64,000 nucleotides of DNA, from contig CM025850.1 in the NCBI GenBank assembly GCA_003952965.2, positions 35,115,170 through 35,179,169 of the forward strand. Reading direction: 5' to 3'. The notes under the pieces are model-generated. The model was not told the origin of the DNA and ran no database searches. It saw only the letters and a program-made list of their open reading frames with translations. This DNA comes from Morella rubra (taxonomy: Eukaryota; Streptophyta; Magnoliopsida; Fagales; Myricaceae). Made by a program: the position numbers and the translations under genes. Position 1 is the stretch's first letter. Every line of letters begins with the position of its first letter. Of the stretch, positions 50,531-62,369 are shown in pieces.

Positions 50531-52199
50531 TTTTTTGGTGCCCTATTGGTAGCTCCAAGGTGTTGAGGTTGAGCAAGGAAGATTCAAAAAATAAATTCAA
50601 ATTATCGAAAGAGTACTTATTTGGTAAAGACTCAAATAACACCACATTTATTTTAATATGTTCCTCTTCTATAAATTTAAAGTTCAAGACCAACTTCATA
50701 AGAATATGATTTGAAATAGGCCCTTAAAAGACGTCCAAACTAAGAAAGAAATCTGAAATATTTTACCTCGTGTCCAATTTGCACACCAAACTTCAAAATC
50801 ACGTAACTCACTATTTTTTCAACTAAAACACACTAAATTCATCTTAAATGTTCCCCTTTCATAAACTTAAAGTTTAAAACCTAACTCATTAAAATCTGAT
50901 TTGAAATGGCCCCAATGAATGATTTTTGAAACAAGCAAAGAATTTAGGATGTGCAAGGCTAGGTGACAGCTTGACGTCTAAACTTTAAAAATTCATGACT
51001 CACTTAATATATATCTGAATCACCTGAAATTAGTGTCAAAATCCTTGATTTTGAAATGGATTTCAGATAAGATTGATTTAGTATCAAAACAATACAAAAA
51101 TCAGCATAAAAATAGTCCCTAACTGAGACTCTGTTATGCAGAACTTAATTTTTCTGCAAAACAGTCAGTTTCAAATCGATTTCTTGAATCTTTATATACT
51201 AAATCACACATACAATGAGTTATATCTAATCTAAACAAGTTTCTAAACATTTTGATACACAAACACAATCAAAACAACCAAATCTCCATCAAAAATCCCT
51301 TCCCTCATCAGTGTCACAACCTATAACTATTTTACCTTGGTTTCTTTCTATTTTTTTGTGTTCTTCGCTTCTCCTTGACCCTATGCATGAAACCAACTCT
51401 AGATCATTACATGCAACTTGAAAAATAAGGATTCTAAGTTATTCTCCCAAGTTAACTTACAAGATCACCAAAGAAATCCATGAGTTCTTCTTCTTCGTTT
51501 CTTCTTAAGTCTCCTCTCTTTCACGCTTCTGAGTCTCTCTATCTCTATCTCTCTCCATATGTTTATCTCTCTCTCTCTCTAAGCTGTTGTATGGGAGAAT
51601 GAAAAATGGGAGAGGAATGGTTGACGATGGAGAAGATAGAAGGATAAGGGAGGGACAATTGACTTAATTGCCCCCAAACCTTATTTCTATCGCTTGTGCC
51701 CCTTGGGTCTCATGGGCAACACATTTAAATCTTTTAAATTTTCTCCCTCTATTTTCTATGTATTTGAAATTCTACCCTTCATTCTCCTTAGTTAAACATT
51801 CACACCCTAAAATTAATGTAAGACTCATAAATTAAATTGAAGGTACTTGGATTTTTTGTAAATTTATAATTCAGCTATAAAATTATAGAATAATAAGACT
51901 CTAATTTCTAAAAGAATTTGAAATACACCCTATCATACAAAACAAAGATCTAAAATCAACATGCTTATTTCAAGACTAGCACAAAATCTAAAATTTGGAT
52001 ATTAACAAAATAGACCAAAATAAATGTAAAGTAAAATTTCCTTGGACATAAATTTTAAATTAAACCATACATTTCCTTTTTTAATAATTTAGGATAGTGC
52101 AACACTTAGGAGTCACAAAGTAAAATTTCAACGTCTAGATCAACATGGAAGGAAATCTAAACTGATCAACGCTACTATTCTCTAAGTCGGGGTCTCACA
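50531..52199 (-). mobile_element. LTR of Gypsy type, minus strand (copy 2)
   Basis: Copy of 14,640-16,308, starting TGTGAGACCCCGACTTAG on the minus strand at 52,199. Left end equally undefined. Confidence 0.5.
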
Positions 52200-52255
52200 A
52201 TGCTTATTAGTAAAGTTTTTTTTTTCTTAGCAATGCTTATTAGTAAAGTTACTTT

Positions 52256-55200
52256 AATGGATTGTCCATTTAATTCATGGTGTGTCTATTTAGGCAAGGG
52301 TTTAAGGAAACCTAGAGATTAAATAAAAGGGGAAAGTGGCTAAAGATGGGGAGGACTGCAAGTATTGCAGCCATTGGTGTTATCATTTAAGTCCACGAAA
52401 GAAAAAAAATTTTGATTTTTGAGGACTATCTTTTTATATTCTAGAAGTTTGTAGAAATGTGATTTTAGTTTCAAAAATTTTAAAATTCAAAGAGTTTATT
52501 GATTCTGGTACTATTATTGATTGTCTATATATTTTTAGAAAATGTTGTGGACTCAATGAATAGTGTCGAGAAATATGCTGATTCTAGTGTTGCAACCCTA
52601 ACTGGAAGAGAGATGTGAATCCTACTTATATGTGGCATCTGACACTTGGTCATTCTAACTTGGATATGATCAACAAATTAGTGAGAGATGGGGTCTTTGG
52701 ACCTTATGAAGGTCGAATCCTACTCAATTTGCAACCCTTGGTTACAAAAAAAAAAAAAAACCAAGAATCCTCTTAAAGTAAAAGGATTTAGAGCTACAAG
52801 ATTGTTGAAGTTAGTCCACACTGATGTATATGGTGCTTTTAACCATATAGCTAGAGAAGGGTTTTACTGTTTCATCGCTTTTAGTGATGATTGTTACAAG
52901 TGTGGTTATTTGTACTCGATGAAACACAAGTGTAAATTTTTTGAAAGGTTCAAGTAATTATAGAGTGAAGTGAAAATCAATTGAAAAGGAGTATCAAGAT
53001 ACTCAAGTCTCTTGAGAGTTTAAGACTAATTTTAAAGATGGAGGCATCATATCTCAGTTAACTTCCTTACTACATCACAACACAATGGTGTTGCAGAAAT
53101 AAAGAAATGAACTTTATGAGATATTGTTCAATCATAGATAAACATGTGTGAATTACTTGTATACCTTTGGGGATTTGCCTTGGAGGCACTGTTTATATTC
53201 TAAATAGGATACCTATTAAGTCTATACCTACTCTTTATGAGTCATGGACTGATAAGACCAAGTCTGGATCATTTGAGAGTATGTGGTGAAGTCTATCTAA
53301 CATCAAAGAGTTTGATGTGGAGAAGCTGGAATAGAGGATTATTTGCAGGTTACCCAAAAAGGGTGATTGAGTATTATTTTGAATCAGCCCTAATGAACAA
53401 TAGCTAATTGTTAGTGGAAATACTATTTTTTTGAAAAAAAGGAGTATGCCAAAATGGATCAGGTGCAATCGTGATGGTTCTTGATGAAATAGTCAGACGA
53501 GCCAATAAAAGCGGTAATGAGATCAATAGAAAAAAAGACATTGTTGAACTTACTGATGAGTCTGACAAGTTTAGAACTCAAGAGCGTTAGCTAGAAATCA
53601 TTTTGATGAGACTATCACATTGTTTGACTTCTCAAAGAACATGGATGAGTCTTGTATTCATAAGAAGTCAATGGGAGTTTAGTAACATTTCTAGTTATTT
53701 ATGTTAGTGATATACTATTCATTGGGAATGAAGTCGGGGCAATGTCATCAGTGAAAGATGGTTAATGAACTATTTTTTAAAAGTCAAAGACCTTTGGAAG
53801 TGTTCCACATTCTTTGAACCAAATTATTTGGTAACCGAGAAAATAGGTTTTTGGGACTATATTGATGAATAATGGCAAGGGATAATTTGCAGGATGCCAA
53901 GGAAGGATTTTACCCTTTAAGCATAATTTCATATCTCCAAGAAGAGTGAGATATGGCCAGATATCAGTCATGCAATTAGTATTGTGAATGGATATTAATC
54001 TAACATGGGCCTTGAATGCTGAACAACAGTCAAGCTTATTCGCAATTACTTGAGAAAAGTATTATTTTCTAGTGTCTAAAGTTGAGAATTTATGGACTGT
54101 CCAGAGATGCACAAATTCAAGTACTATTGATAGTTGATCAATTTTGGATTTATGTGTGTATATTGGGTAAATGTACATGAGGGTTAAAGGAGTTCTAAGC
54201 ATGATACAACTGGTGACTTCACCACCAAGGGCAAAGTACATTGTAAGGGTGTATATGAGTATGAGATACCTATAATGAATGGTTTTGATTGCAAGTGGAG
54301 GGTTGTAAGAAATATGCCCTAAAAACTAGTTGTCCGAATAATTATTTATTTAGATGTCACATATTGATATTTATTTATTGGGTATTATGTTGTGACATAA
54401 GATGTTATACAGATATTGTTGAGTGACATTATAGAAAAATCATGCTAATGATTAATGAATCAAAGGCAGGGAATATGATTTTCGGTTTCTTGCTCATTTG
54501 ACGGTTGTTCTAGAACAAGATATATATTTATGTATATTAGGTCTACACTCATTGTGCCTCTATTAAATAGGATGATGGACTCCGTCGTTGAGGTGATAAC
54601 CTTAAGCAAATGAATGGATGCATTGTAAGAGCACATGTACTGAAATGGATCAAATATGGATAACTTCTAAAAGTGATCATTGATGTTGAGAATGTATTCA
54701 ACATAATTAGTTTATTATTGTATCCTTAGGCCTGAAAGATTTAAGCAGGTCTGTTTGTTCTGTACTTGTGCTTTGACCGAGTCATTTGGTGATGATTTTT
54801 CTAGGCCAAATATTTTAGACAACGTTAGGTCTTGTGCATGATAAATGACCTTATATAAATACTAAACAACAAATCCACTAGTCCTTGATAAGACAGTATA
54901 TTCAGTATATCTATATAGAGTTAGACTCGAAAAGAAATCGTTCATCAGTAGAATTTTGTGAAAATAATTTTTGAAAATTAATATATATATATATATATAT
55001 ATATATTACATACATACATTTTATTTGTGAAAATAATTTGAGAGTCCAATGGGTTATAAATTGTGAATTAAGAATTATATGAACTACGGACTTAATCAAC
55101 GATATTATTCTGGTTCTTTTATCTCATATGGAATATAACATGGTAGAAGGATAGATAAACAAATAATTGTTAGGATAAAAGATTTCACAAATCAATCTCA

Positions 55201-55481
55201 AATATTCGAGTGTGAATTACGATATGTTGATGGACATGATTGTAATTACTAGAAGCCTAAAATTTGGAATAAAAGAATATAAAGGAAATAAAGGAAAATA
55301 ATTTTCGATGTGATCCAATGGTCGAGATCTGAGATCTCCAACCATATCACAACTAGGGTTTTATTTAAAAGGTTAAAATTTTAGAAAATCTTGTAACTGC
55401 TATGTGGCATGGAAAGGAAGTATGCAGAACATTTGAGAATATTGTGAAATAAAAAAAAAAATTCAAGGTATGGGATCAACA
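52256..55481 (+). mobile_element. Older truncated Ty1/Copia fossil with 3' LTR (copy 2)
   Basis: Copy of 16,365-19,590 in the second segment (3' LTR 54,304-55,481). Differs from copy 1 mainly in the length of the (AT)n run and one or two LTR bases. Confidence 0.88.
54981..55006. repeat. (AT)n microsatellite, copy 2
   Basis: 26-base AT run, shorter than the 29-base copy-1 run at 19,089-19,117. Confidence 0.95.
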
Positions 55482-56144
55482 AGACTTTAAGATTAAAGAA
55501 TATTGAAGAGTCAACTATGGAGAAATTGTGACAACATTCAAAGAAAATCAAAGATTGTTCATCAAAGATCAAGTAAGTAATTTTCCACTACCAAACTTTG
55601 ACCAATATCTGACTTGAACAGTTGAATTATGGACCGATTAAAGAATTGAGGATATCGGGGTCTTTTGAATCACTTTTGCCGCAACCCATGCTTTAGCAAT
55701 CCATTTTAACCAAATCCTATATCGTCTCCTCTCTTAGCCGCCTCAACCCCATTTCTCAAATCTTTCATCACTCTGAGCCTATCTTTCTCAATGAAGACAC
55801 AATTTTGACTTCAAAGCTATCAAAGGCAGCATTGTGGACTGAGCAGAAACAAAACTGAAGGTTAAATAAAGCCCTAGCTAGCATCATCTTCTTTGGTTTT
55901 CCTTTGTTAAACCCTAGTTTGAAGACAACTCAAATAGGAATACTTTTTATAGTATATTGTTCTTTCTTTTCTTTTTTCTTTTTTATATAAGCTATAGTAT
56001 ATTGTTCTTCTTGCGCTTGAGTGATTTACTTATTTAAATTTTCTCGACAATGAAATGAATTTTTTGAAGGTGGAGAATGCTGGTTCTTGTTTTCATTATG
56101 TTGGTTTTTTCTTTGTTATTTCAGTGGATTGAACGACTTGGAAA

Positions 56145-56198
56145 GTGTATCTCCACTATTACATAAACGAGAATGGCGACAAAGTCTATACTACTAAG
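56145..56198 (+). pseudogene. NOP10: NOP10 exon 1 remnant (copy 2)
   Basis: Copy of 20,254-20,307 with the same GTG in place of ATG and the same lost splice donor, so decay predates the copying or the two are alleles. Upstream telo-box at 55,909-55,916. Confidence 0.82.
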
Positions 56199-56300
56199 CT
56201 ACAATGTTCTTGTTATGATTATGTTAGATTTTTTTTCCCGTTTATTTGCTCCCTTGGCTTATTAAATTTTAAGATTCGAAACCATGTTTTCCATATATTG

Positions 56301-57524
56301 TGTGAGTCTAAATAACAACCCAAGAGGGGGGTGAATTGGGTTTATCAAAAACTTAGTCCATTTTCGATAAAAACATGGATCTAAAAAATACTTCTCTTTA
56401 ACAAATAAAAATGCAGATCTTAATATGTTTAATTCTAAGCTAATCATAAATCTCCACAAATATGAATATGTACTGAATAGTAAGAGAGATAGAGTTAGAG
56501 AGACGACACCGCAATTTTAGGTGGTTCGGCCAACACTTGCCTACGTCCACCCTATGGTTATTGACTTCTTGGGCTTCCTTCACTATTCTCCAAATAGCAA
56601 ATACACCTTAGCTTCCCGGTGCTAAGGAACCTTTACAAAACATTTTTCAAGCTCACACTTAAACTTTATTCACAAATCCCAAAACCCAAGGGATTTCTTC
56701 TACCCACACGAGTAGGACCAAGTGTTTACCCAACACTCAAGTGATTTACAAAGGATGGATACAAAGGAATGATAAAGAAAGGCTCTTAAGCCGAATAAGC
56801 AAGTGGAAAGCACAAAAGTGTGTAATGGCTCTCTAAGCCAAATCAACAAGTGAAAAGCTCAATAGAGTGCAAGAAGACAAGATTTTCGAAGGAAAGCTAA
56901 AGTTTGGCAGGTGGGAGCACAAGCTTTCTTGGTAGATGTGGTCTTCTCTCTTCTTCAAAGTACTTTCTCTCTCTAGAAGTTAGGTCAAAAATAATTGCAA
57001 GTTCCTTGTCTTTATCTCTCTATCTTCTTCTATTTATATCCCCTTTATCTTCAACGGTCTTCAAAACCCTCAAAAGTACCGCTGGAAGAGTACCCAAGTC
57101 ATTTTAGAGCTTTTTAAATATGCTGGCATCATTCCAGTTTTTCTGCAAAATTGCAGCATGTGTAGACACATAGTCTACATGTGTTGACACATCAAACATG
57201 GGGTCTGGAATTGTGTTGTCTCTGGTGTCAGTGCAATGTGTCGACCCATAAGTGCTAGAAAGAAAAAAACAGCATCTTGAAAGTGTTCAATCCATTCCAA
57301 CACTTCTTTAAACACCTACAATATGAAAAATTGATCTATCAACTTTGGGTAATGGTGTTCAAGTACACTTAGAAACATTTAATGGAGATAACCTCGTTCT
57401 TTTGAAACACTTTTTAAAATAATGGATTGATAAGGTAAAATCTAAAAGTCTTCAAAGCACTTAGAATTTTTTGTTATCATCAAAATCAAATATGGATTGT
57501 TTGCAAAACAACCTTGGGCTAACA
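56301..57524 (-). mobile_element. Solo LTR, minus strand, with TGTCGACACA motif (copy 2)
   Basis: Copy of 20,410-21,632. The two copies differ here by a dozen or so small changes, mostly one-base indels, a clear rise over the near-identity further left. Confidence 0.78.
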
Positions 57525-58258
57525 TATTATAAGGTCAACAAGGTAATTAGGAAACTACTAGCTATATTACTTGTATCCTAGTATGTTCATGCATTTCAAT
57601 GCCCTCGGTGGGGATCAACAAAGGACTGATCAATAATCTTCTAATTTACATCTGCGAGTTAGGTTACTTGAAATAAGTATAGGATCTGTGTTCTTTCCAT
57701 ATTCACTTTTAAATGTCGGTCTGGCTATCAAATAAGTTATGGATTTTTGAAAATCAAAGGTTTGAATTTTTGAAGCTAGACACTTCGGAGCAGTCATCAG
57801 CTTGAACGCGCCCAGCAACTTGTATTTTGAAATAAATCTTTTGAGTGACAAATGAGCTCTAAATTACCCTAAGTTTTAATATGTTATAGCATCGAGTGTG
57901 AGGATCATTTTGGCATCCAATTTTAATGGGTTCAGATAGTTAAAATAGAGTTTTATATTATAGAACCACTGCTGGTTAGTAAAGAAATATATGTGACTTA
58001 GTATAATATGTTTTTTGGAATGAATGATTATTTGTTGCATCAAGTGAAATTCTAAATCATTTAAGTGACGACATTAGTATGACTCACTTGTAGGAAAGAA
58101 CCACCACAAGCTCAAGTAGGTAAAGGTAAGTGGAAAAATTATTTTTTCGAAAACTGGAATGATACACAGCATGAATATTTGTCATCAGCACGTCATGAGC
58201 ATTTGCATTGATTTTCTCAAAAGGAAGAAAGGGAAATTTTATGCAAATGAAAGTGAGA

Positions 58259-59301
58259 TGTTATGATATGTTATGGGCTAAATAGGATGGTCGGTACCGT
58301 ACCTAAGTATGATAGGTGCATCCACTCGAAGGACGAATGCGAGAAAGATGGGTAGTTCTTGAGTATGTGCAACCACACTGAAGGACGAATGTAAAAGGTG
58401 TGGACCTCTTAAGATCGTGTCTAGCCATCAGGCCTGGGGCCACATCAAGGGCTAGCTCGACCAAATGACATGTTCCCAAGGAAAGGGGAACAGTTCCGAA
58501 AGGGAATGCACAACCCTGACTTCAGGGGTAAATGAGCGATAGAAGTAGCCCAAATAAAGATGAAAAGACTTTTAAGCTAATTTTCAAGTACAAGAGTCTC
58601 ATGCATAAACATGCATTTACTTTTGGCACTACATGTATACCTGTCATTCATGATCATGATCAAGTCACACATATTTTAGTTCATTAATCATCCCTTATTG
58701 AGTCATTCGACTCATAGTATTTTCAACTATATCATTCCAGACGACGTTCCAGGTGAAGAAACATTATGAGGAGAATCTAGAACATAAGGAGGGGGCTGAC
58801 TAGGGTGTCCTCCCCTGAACCATAGTACATGTAGTCCACTTTTTGAAAAACTTATATGAACCTCCCTAGCATGTTCTCGTGGCCTATTTAGGCTACAAGA
58901 CTATCTTAAGACTTTGTATGAATTAAACTAAGTAACTTATATTTTGAACTATGATGTAGTCATAACTTATTGCTTGAGTTATTGTTTGAGATTAAATTTC
59001 TAAATGTTTCCCTATGCATGTTATGTGGTATAGGTATACGTTTTACTTAGCATATATCTACTTACATATTTGTACGCTTAAGTAAGAACGCATGAGGATC
59101 TACATGGCAGCCAGTGATAAGAAAATAAATTTTGAATAGTATTTTCAGAAACTAAAAGTGACTCATACTTTCAAAATTGTTAATAGAGAGTAAAAAAAAA
59201 AAATTCCGCTGCAAGATTAAGTTAAGTGCGCTGGAGCATTCATCATGCAAATGCTTGCGGCCATCATTGGCCCCCTTTAGGCTAGCGTTTGGGGCGTCAC
59301 A
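58259..59301 (+). mobile_element. Gypsy-type LTR fragment, longer form (copy 2)
   Basis: Counterpart of 22,371-23,093, continuing past the copy-1 break to GCTAGCGTTTGGGGCGTCACA at 59,301, a terminal sequence typical of plant Gypsy LTRs. No 5-bp target-site duplication is found if the left end is put at 58,259, so the LTR probably starts further left. No internal region is attached. Confidence 0.5.
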
Positions 59302-59339
59302 TAAGTTGTGTTTTGAAACTGAAATATTTTCTTTCATGT
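59302..59339. other. Short junction between Gypsy-type LTR and Copia fragment
   Basis: No feature. The bases right after the LTR end (taagttgtg) show neither a primer-binding site nor a target-site duplication. Confidence 0.4.
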
Positions 59340-60185
59340 GAGAATTTATCCTTCTAAAACTACCGCATTTGATTCATCTATTCATCCATCTACTTTATAT
59401 TTTGTGTATACTAAATCTTTACCTAATCTATTTTCCTACTCTACAAGAACATCTCATCCATCTTCATCCACTCCATCAACAGAAATTCCTTTCATTTCCA
59501 GACATGTTTGTGACACTCTTCCATTCATTCTATCAGAAAATGTTTCTCTTACTGATCTAGCCGATGTTACACTCCCTTCCAAAACTTATTCCTAATTCTT
59601 CTCCTCTACCTCCTACACCTTGGAGGTCCACCGGAACCAAAAGAGCTCCTCAATATCTACGAGAATAGCATTTTTAGCAGGCAACCACAACTTTAGCACC
59701 TCGGGCCATTTCAACTTCACCTACTCCATCATTGCCCGAGATGAAGCCTTCTAGTTTAGGTACCTCTCATCCTCTTTCCAATTCTTTATCATATCATAAA
59801 ATTTCACCTAGTGTCAAGGGCTTCACCACTTTAGTTTCCTCCCACATTAAACCTATTACAATGAGGTTGTTAAGAATCCAAGTTGGTGCAAGGAAATGGA
59901 ATTTGAAATCCAAGCACTTGAGCTCAACTACAGTACCTGTGGTCTCACTGATCTTCTACTTGACAAGGAAACAGTTGGCTCTCGGTGGGTTTACAAAATT
60001 AAGCACTACTTAGATGGGAGCATTGAGAGGTATACATAACAAGAGGGGATTGACTACCATGAGACCATTTCCCCTATGACAAAATTGGTTACAATCATAG
60101 CTCTTCTAGCTATAGCTTCAATCTATGGTTGGCATTTGCAGAAATTTGATGTCAATAATACTTTCTTACACTGTGAGTTACAATA
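59340..60185 (+). mobile_element. Ty1/Copia pol fragment, broken
   Basis: Remnant of a different Copia lineage: a Ser/Pro-rich end-of-integrase region followed by the beginning of the reverse-transcriptase domain (recognisable pieces include the sequence around the GSRWVYKIK-type motif and a WHLQKFDVNN-type stretch near 60.13-60.16 kb). No LTR, gag or remaining pol is attached. Broken, with several breaks. A phrase of ~30 bases (ggttggcatttgcagaaatt) recurs 72 bases later, near 60.2 kb. Confidence 0.75.
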
Positions 60186-60850
60186 AGTTCAATTTGTGGT
60201 TGGCATTTGCAGAAATTTGCGGAATAATTCTTATAGATTTTCTTCGATCTTCAAGGAAATCTTGTCTTCTGAACAAGCTTCAAATTCTTCATATCTTATT
60301 TAGCTCACCACCTGAAAATTTGTTAGATCTCACAACTTTAGCAGCCCAATTATTCTATCTCCTTCCTTTCTACGCCTCACAACCGTCACAAGGTTTCTCA
60401 AACTCATAATGGCCAACTGTCTAGAAAAAGTTATCTTATAGTCCTTTTATGAACCCTAACTATGATATAGCGTGGAATCGTTAGAGACCTCAAATATCGG
60501 CCGTAGGATCACATGAAAAATTTTTTCATTATTTTCTTATATTCTTAATTTCCTAATTTTGGGCTTCTACTAATTGTGATCATGTCCATTAACATATCAC
60601 AATTTACCCCTGAGAATATGATATTGATTTGTGAAATCCTTTTTTAACAATTATAATCACTTATTTATTTTCCACCATACTGTATTCCACATGAGCCAAT
60701 AGGATCAAAAAATATCACCGATTAAATCCCTAGCTCATATAATTCTTAATTCCAATCAGTAGCTTGTTGAACTCCCAAAAAATTTCCAAAACAATTTATT
60801 AATTATACTGGCCAGTGATTTTCCAGAGTTCAACCCTATATAGATTTAAG

Positions 60851-62208
60851 GGAAAAGTACCCAAATAGTCCCTGTGGTTTCAACTTGAACAAATTAGTCC
60901 CTATGGTCAGCAAAATATTCCATGGTAGTCCCTCCGTCAATCCCCCCATGAAACCATTAACGGAGAACTTTGACGTGTCAATAATTTACCACGTGGACAC
61001 TGATGAGCTGTCAATTTTCACACGTGGCCACCTCATATAATATTTAAAAAAATAAATAAATTACAGAAAATAAAAAGTCCTTGTGGTTTCACATTGTGAT
61101 AAAATGGTTCTTGTGGTTTCAACTTGAACAAATTAGTCCCTCTGGTCAGCAAACTTTTGCACCGTGGTCCCTCCGTCAATCCCTTGTGAAACTTTTAACG
61201 GAGAATGCTTACATGTTAATAATTTACCACGTGTACACTGATAAGCTGGCAATTTTCACACGTAGAATGCCACCTCACATAATATTTTTAAAAAAATAAA
61301 TAATTTTATAGAAGTACAAAAAAAAAAAAGATTCGAATGCCCTAAACTTACCCCCAAATCACACTACCTTCACCGAGAAACCTTCCTTTGCACTGAGAAA
61401 CTTAACTTTTCATCCGCAATGTAAATTTCCCCCCTTCACCACAACTTCCCTTCCCCCCAAATCACCGAAATCCCCCACCTATCTTTCACCTACTCTTTCC
61501 TTTCGCGTTTTTAATTTCTCACACATCACTCAAATCCCCAAATCTTGCCTTTTTTAGTCACCCAAATCTCCCATACAAACACTAATGACACTTTTTGAGT
61601 TTCTCTTAAACCAATGGAAAATGTGTAGTGTTAGGAACCCAGAAAGAGATTGACCGAGAAAATAAGGAAAAATAATAAAAAAGAAGCTCAGTGTCAAAAT
61701 CAAGATCTTCATTGAATTAAGATCTTGTTTTGAGGACTTCATGTTACAAATAAATAACCAAAAAAAAAAAAAAAGTAAGTTGCCAATCCACTACTCTTTA
61801 CTAGTGATTTGAAATGCCATTAGTGATTTTGAAACTGAGCTTCTTTCTATCATTTTTTTTCCTTCTATTTTCAAGGGCCAAGGTTTCTCGGTGAAGGTAG
61901 TGTGATTTGGGGGTAAGTTTAGGGCACTCGAATATTTTTTTTTGTTCCTTTTTTTTTAGTTCTATAAATTTAATTTATTTTTTAAAATATTATTGACGTG
62001 GCCACATGTGAAAATTGTCAGCTCATCAATGTCCATGTGGTAAATTATGACATGTCAGCATTTTTTGTTAATGGTTTCACAAGGAGATTGACAAAGGAAC
62101 CACGGTACAACAGTTTACTGACCATAGGGACTAATTTGCTCAAGTTGAAACCACAGGGACTATTTTGTCACAATGTGAAACCACAGGGACTGTTTGGGTA
62201 CTTTTTCC
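60851..62208. mobile_element. Non-autonomous Mutator-like element with long inverted repeats
   Basis: Ends are GGAAAAGTACCCAAATAGTC and, reversed at the right, GGAAAAAGTACCCAAACAGTC. Flanked by the direct repeat TAGATTTAAG (60,841-60,850 and 62,209-62,218), the 9-10 bp size expected for Mutator-like transposons. The arms are several hundred bases long and include the word ccaaatcacactaccttcac (left, ~61.35 kb) and its complement (right, ~61.89 kb). The left arm has an extra tandem copy of a ~240-bp part (from about 60,866 and again from about 61,105). No transposase seen, so it depends on a partner in trans. It lies inside the inverted Copia LTR relic. Confidence 0.85.
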
Positions 62209-62369
62209 TAGATTTAAGGAATATACTGTCTTGTTAAGAAGCTGGTGGATTCCTATTGAGCATTTATACATAACTATTTATTATATACAAGACCTAACTT
62301 TGACTAGAATATTTATCCATAAGGATCATCACCATATAACTTAGTTAAAGCACAAGTATACAACAAATA

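Larger units (their letters stand above)
35891..58978. repeat. Large duplicated segment, copy 2
   Basis: Second copy of 1-23,093. It continues past the point where copy 1 is interrupted: after the shared bases ending ttgcttgag, copy 2 reads on into the rest of a Gypsy-type LTR. Copy 2 therefore looks like the uninterrupted version of that site. On the left, 35,890/35,891 is not a repeat edge that can be recognised; the G+T-skewed sequence runs across it without change. That suggests the homology also extends left of window base 1. Confidence 0.97.

Noticed and set aside
59338-60409. Several short open frames as separate small genes
   Set aside because: Up to ~60,185 they belong to a broken Copia pol fragment; beyond that the frames are short and without signatures.
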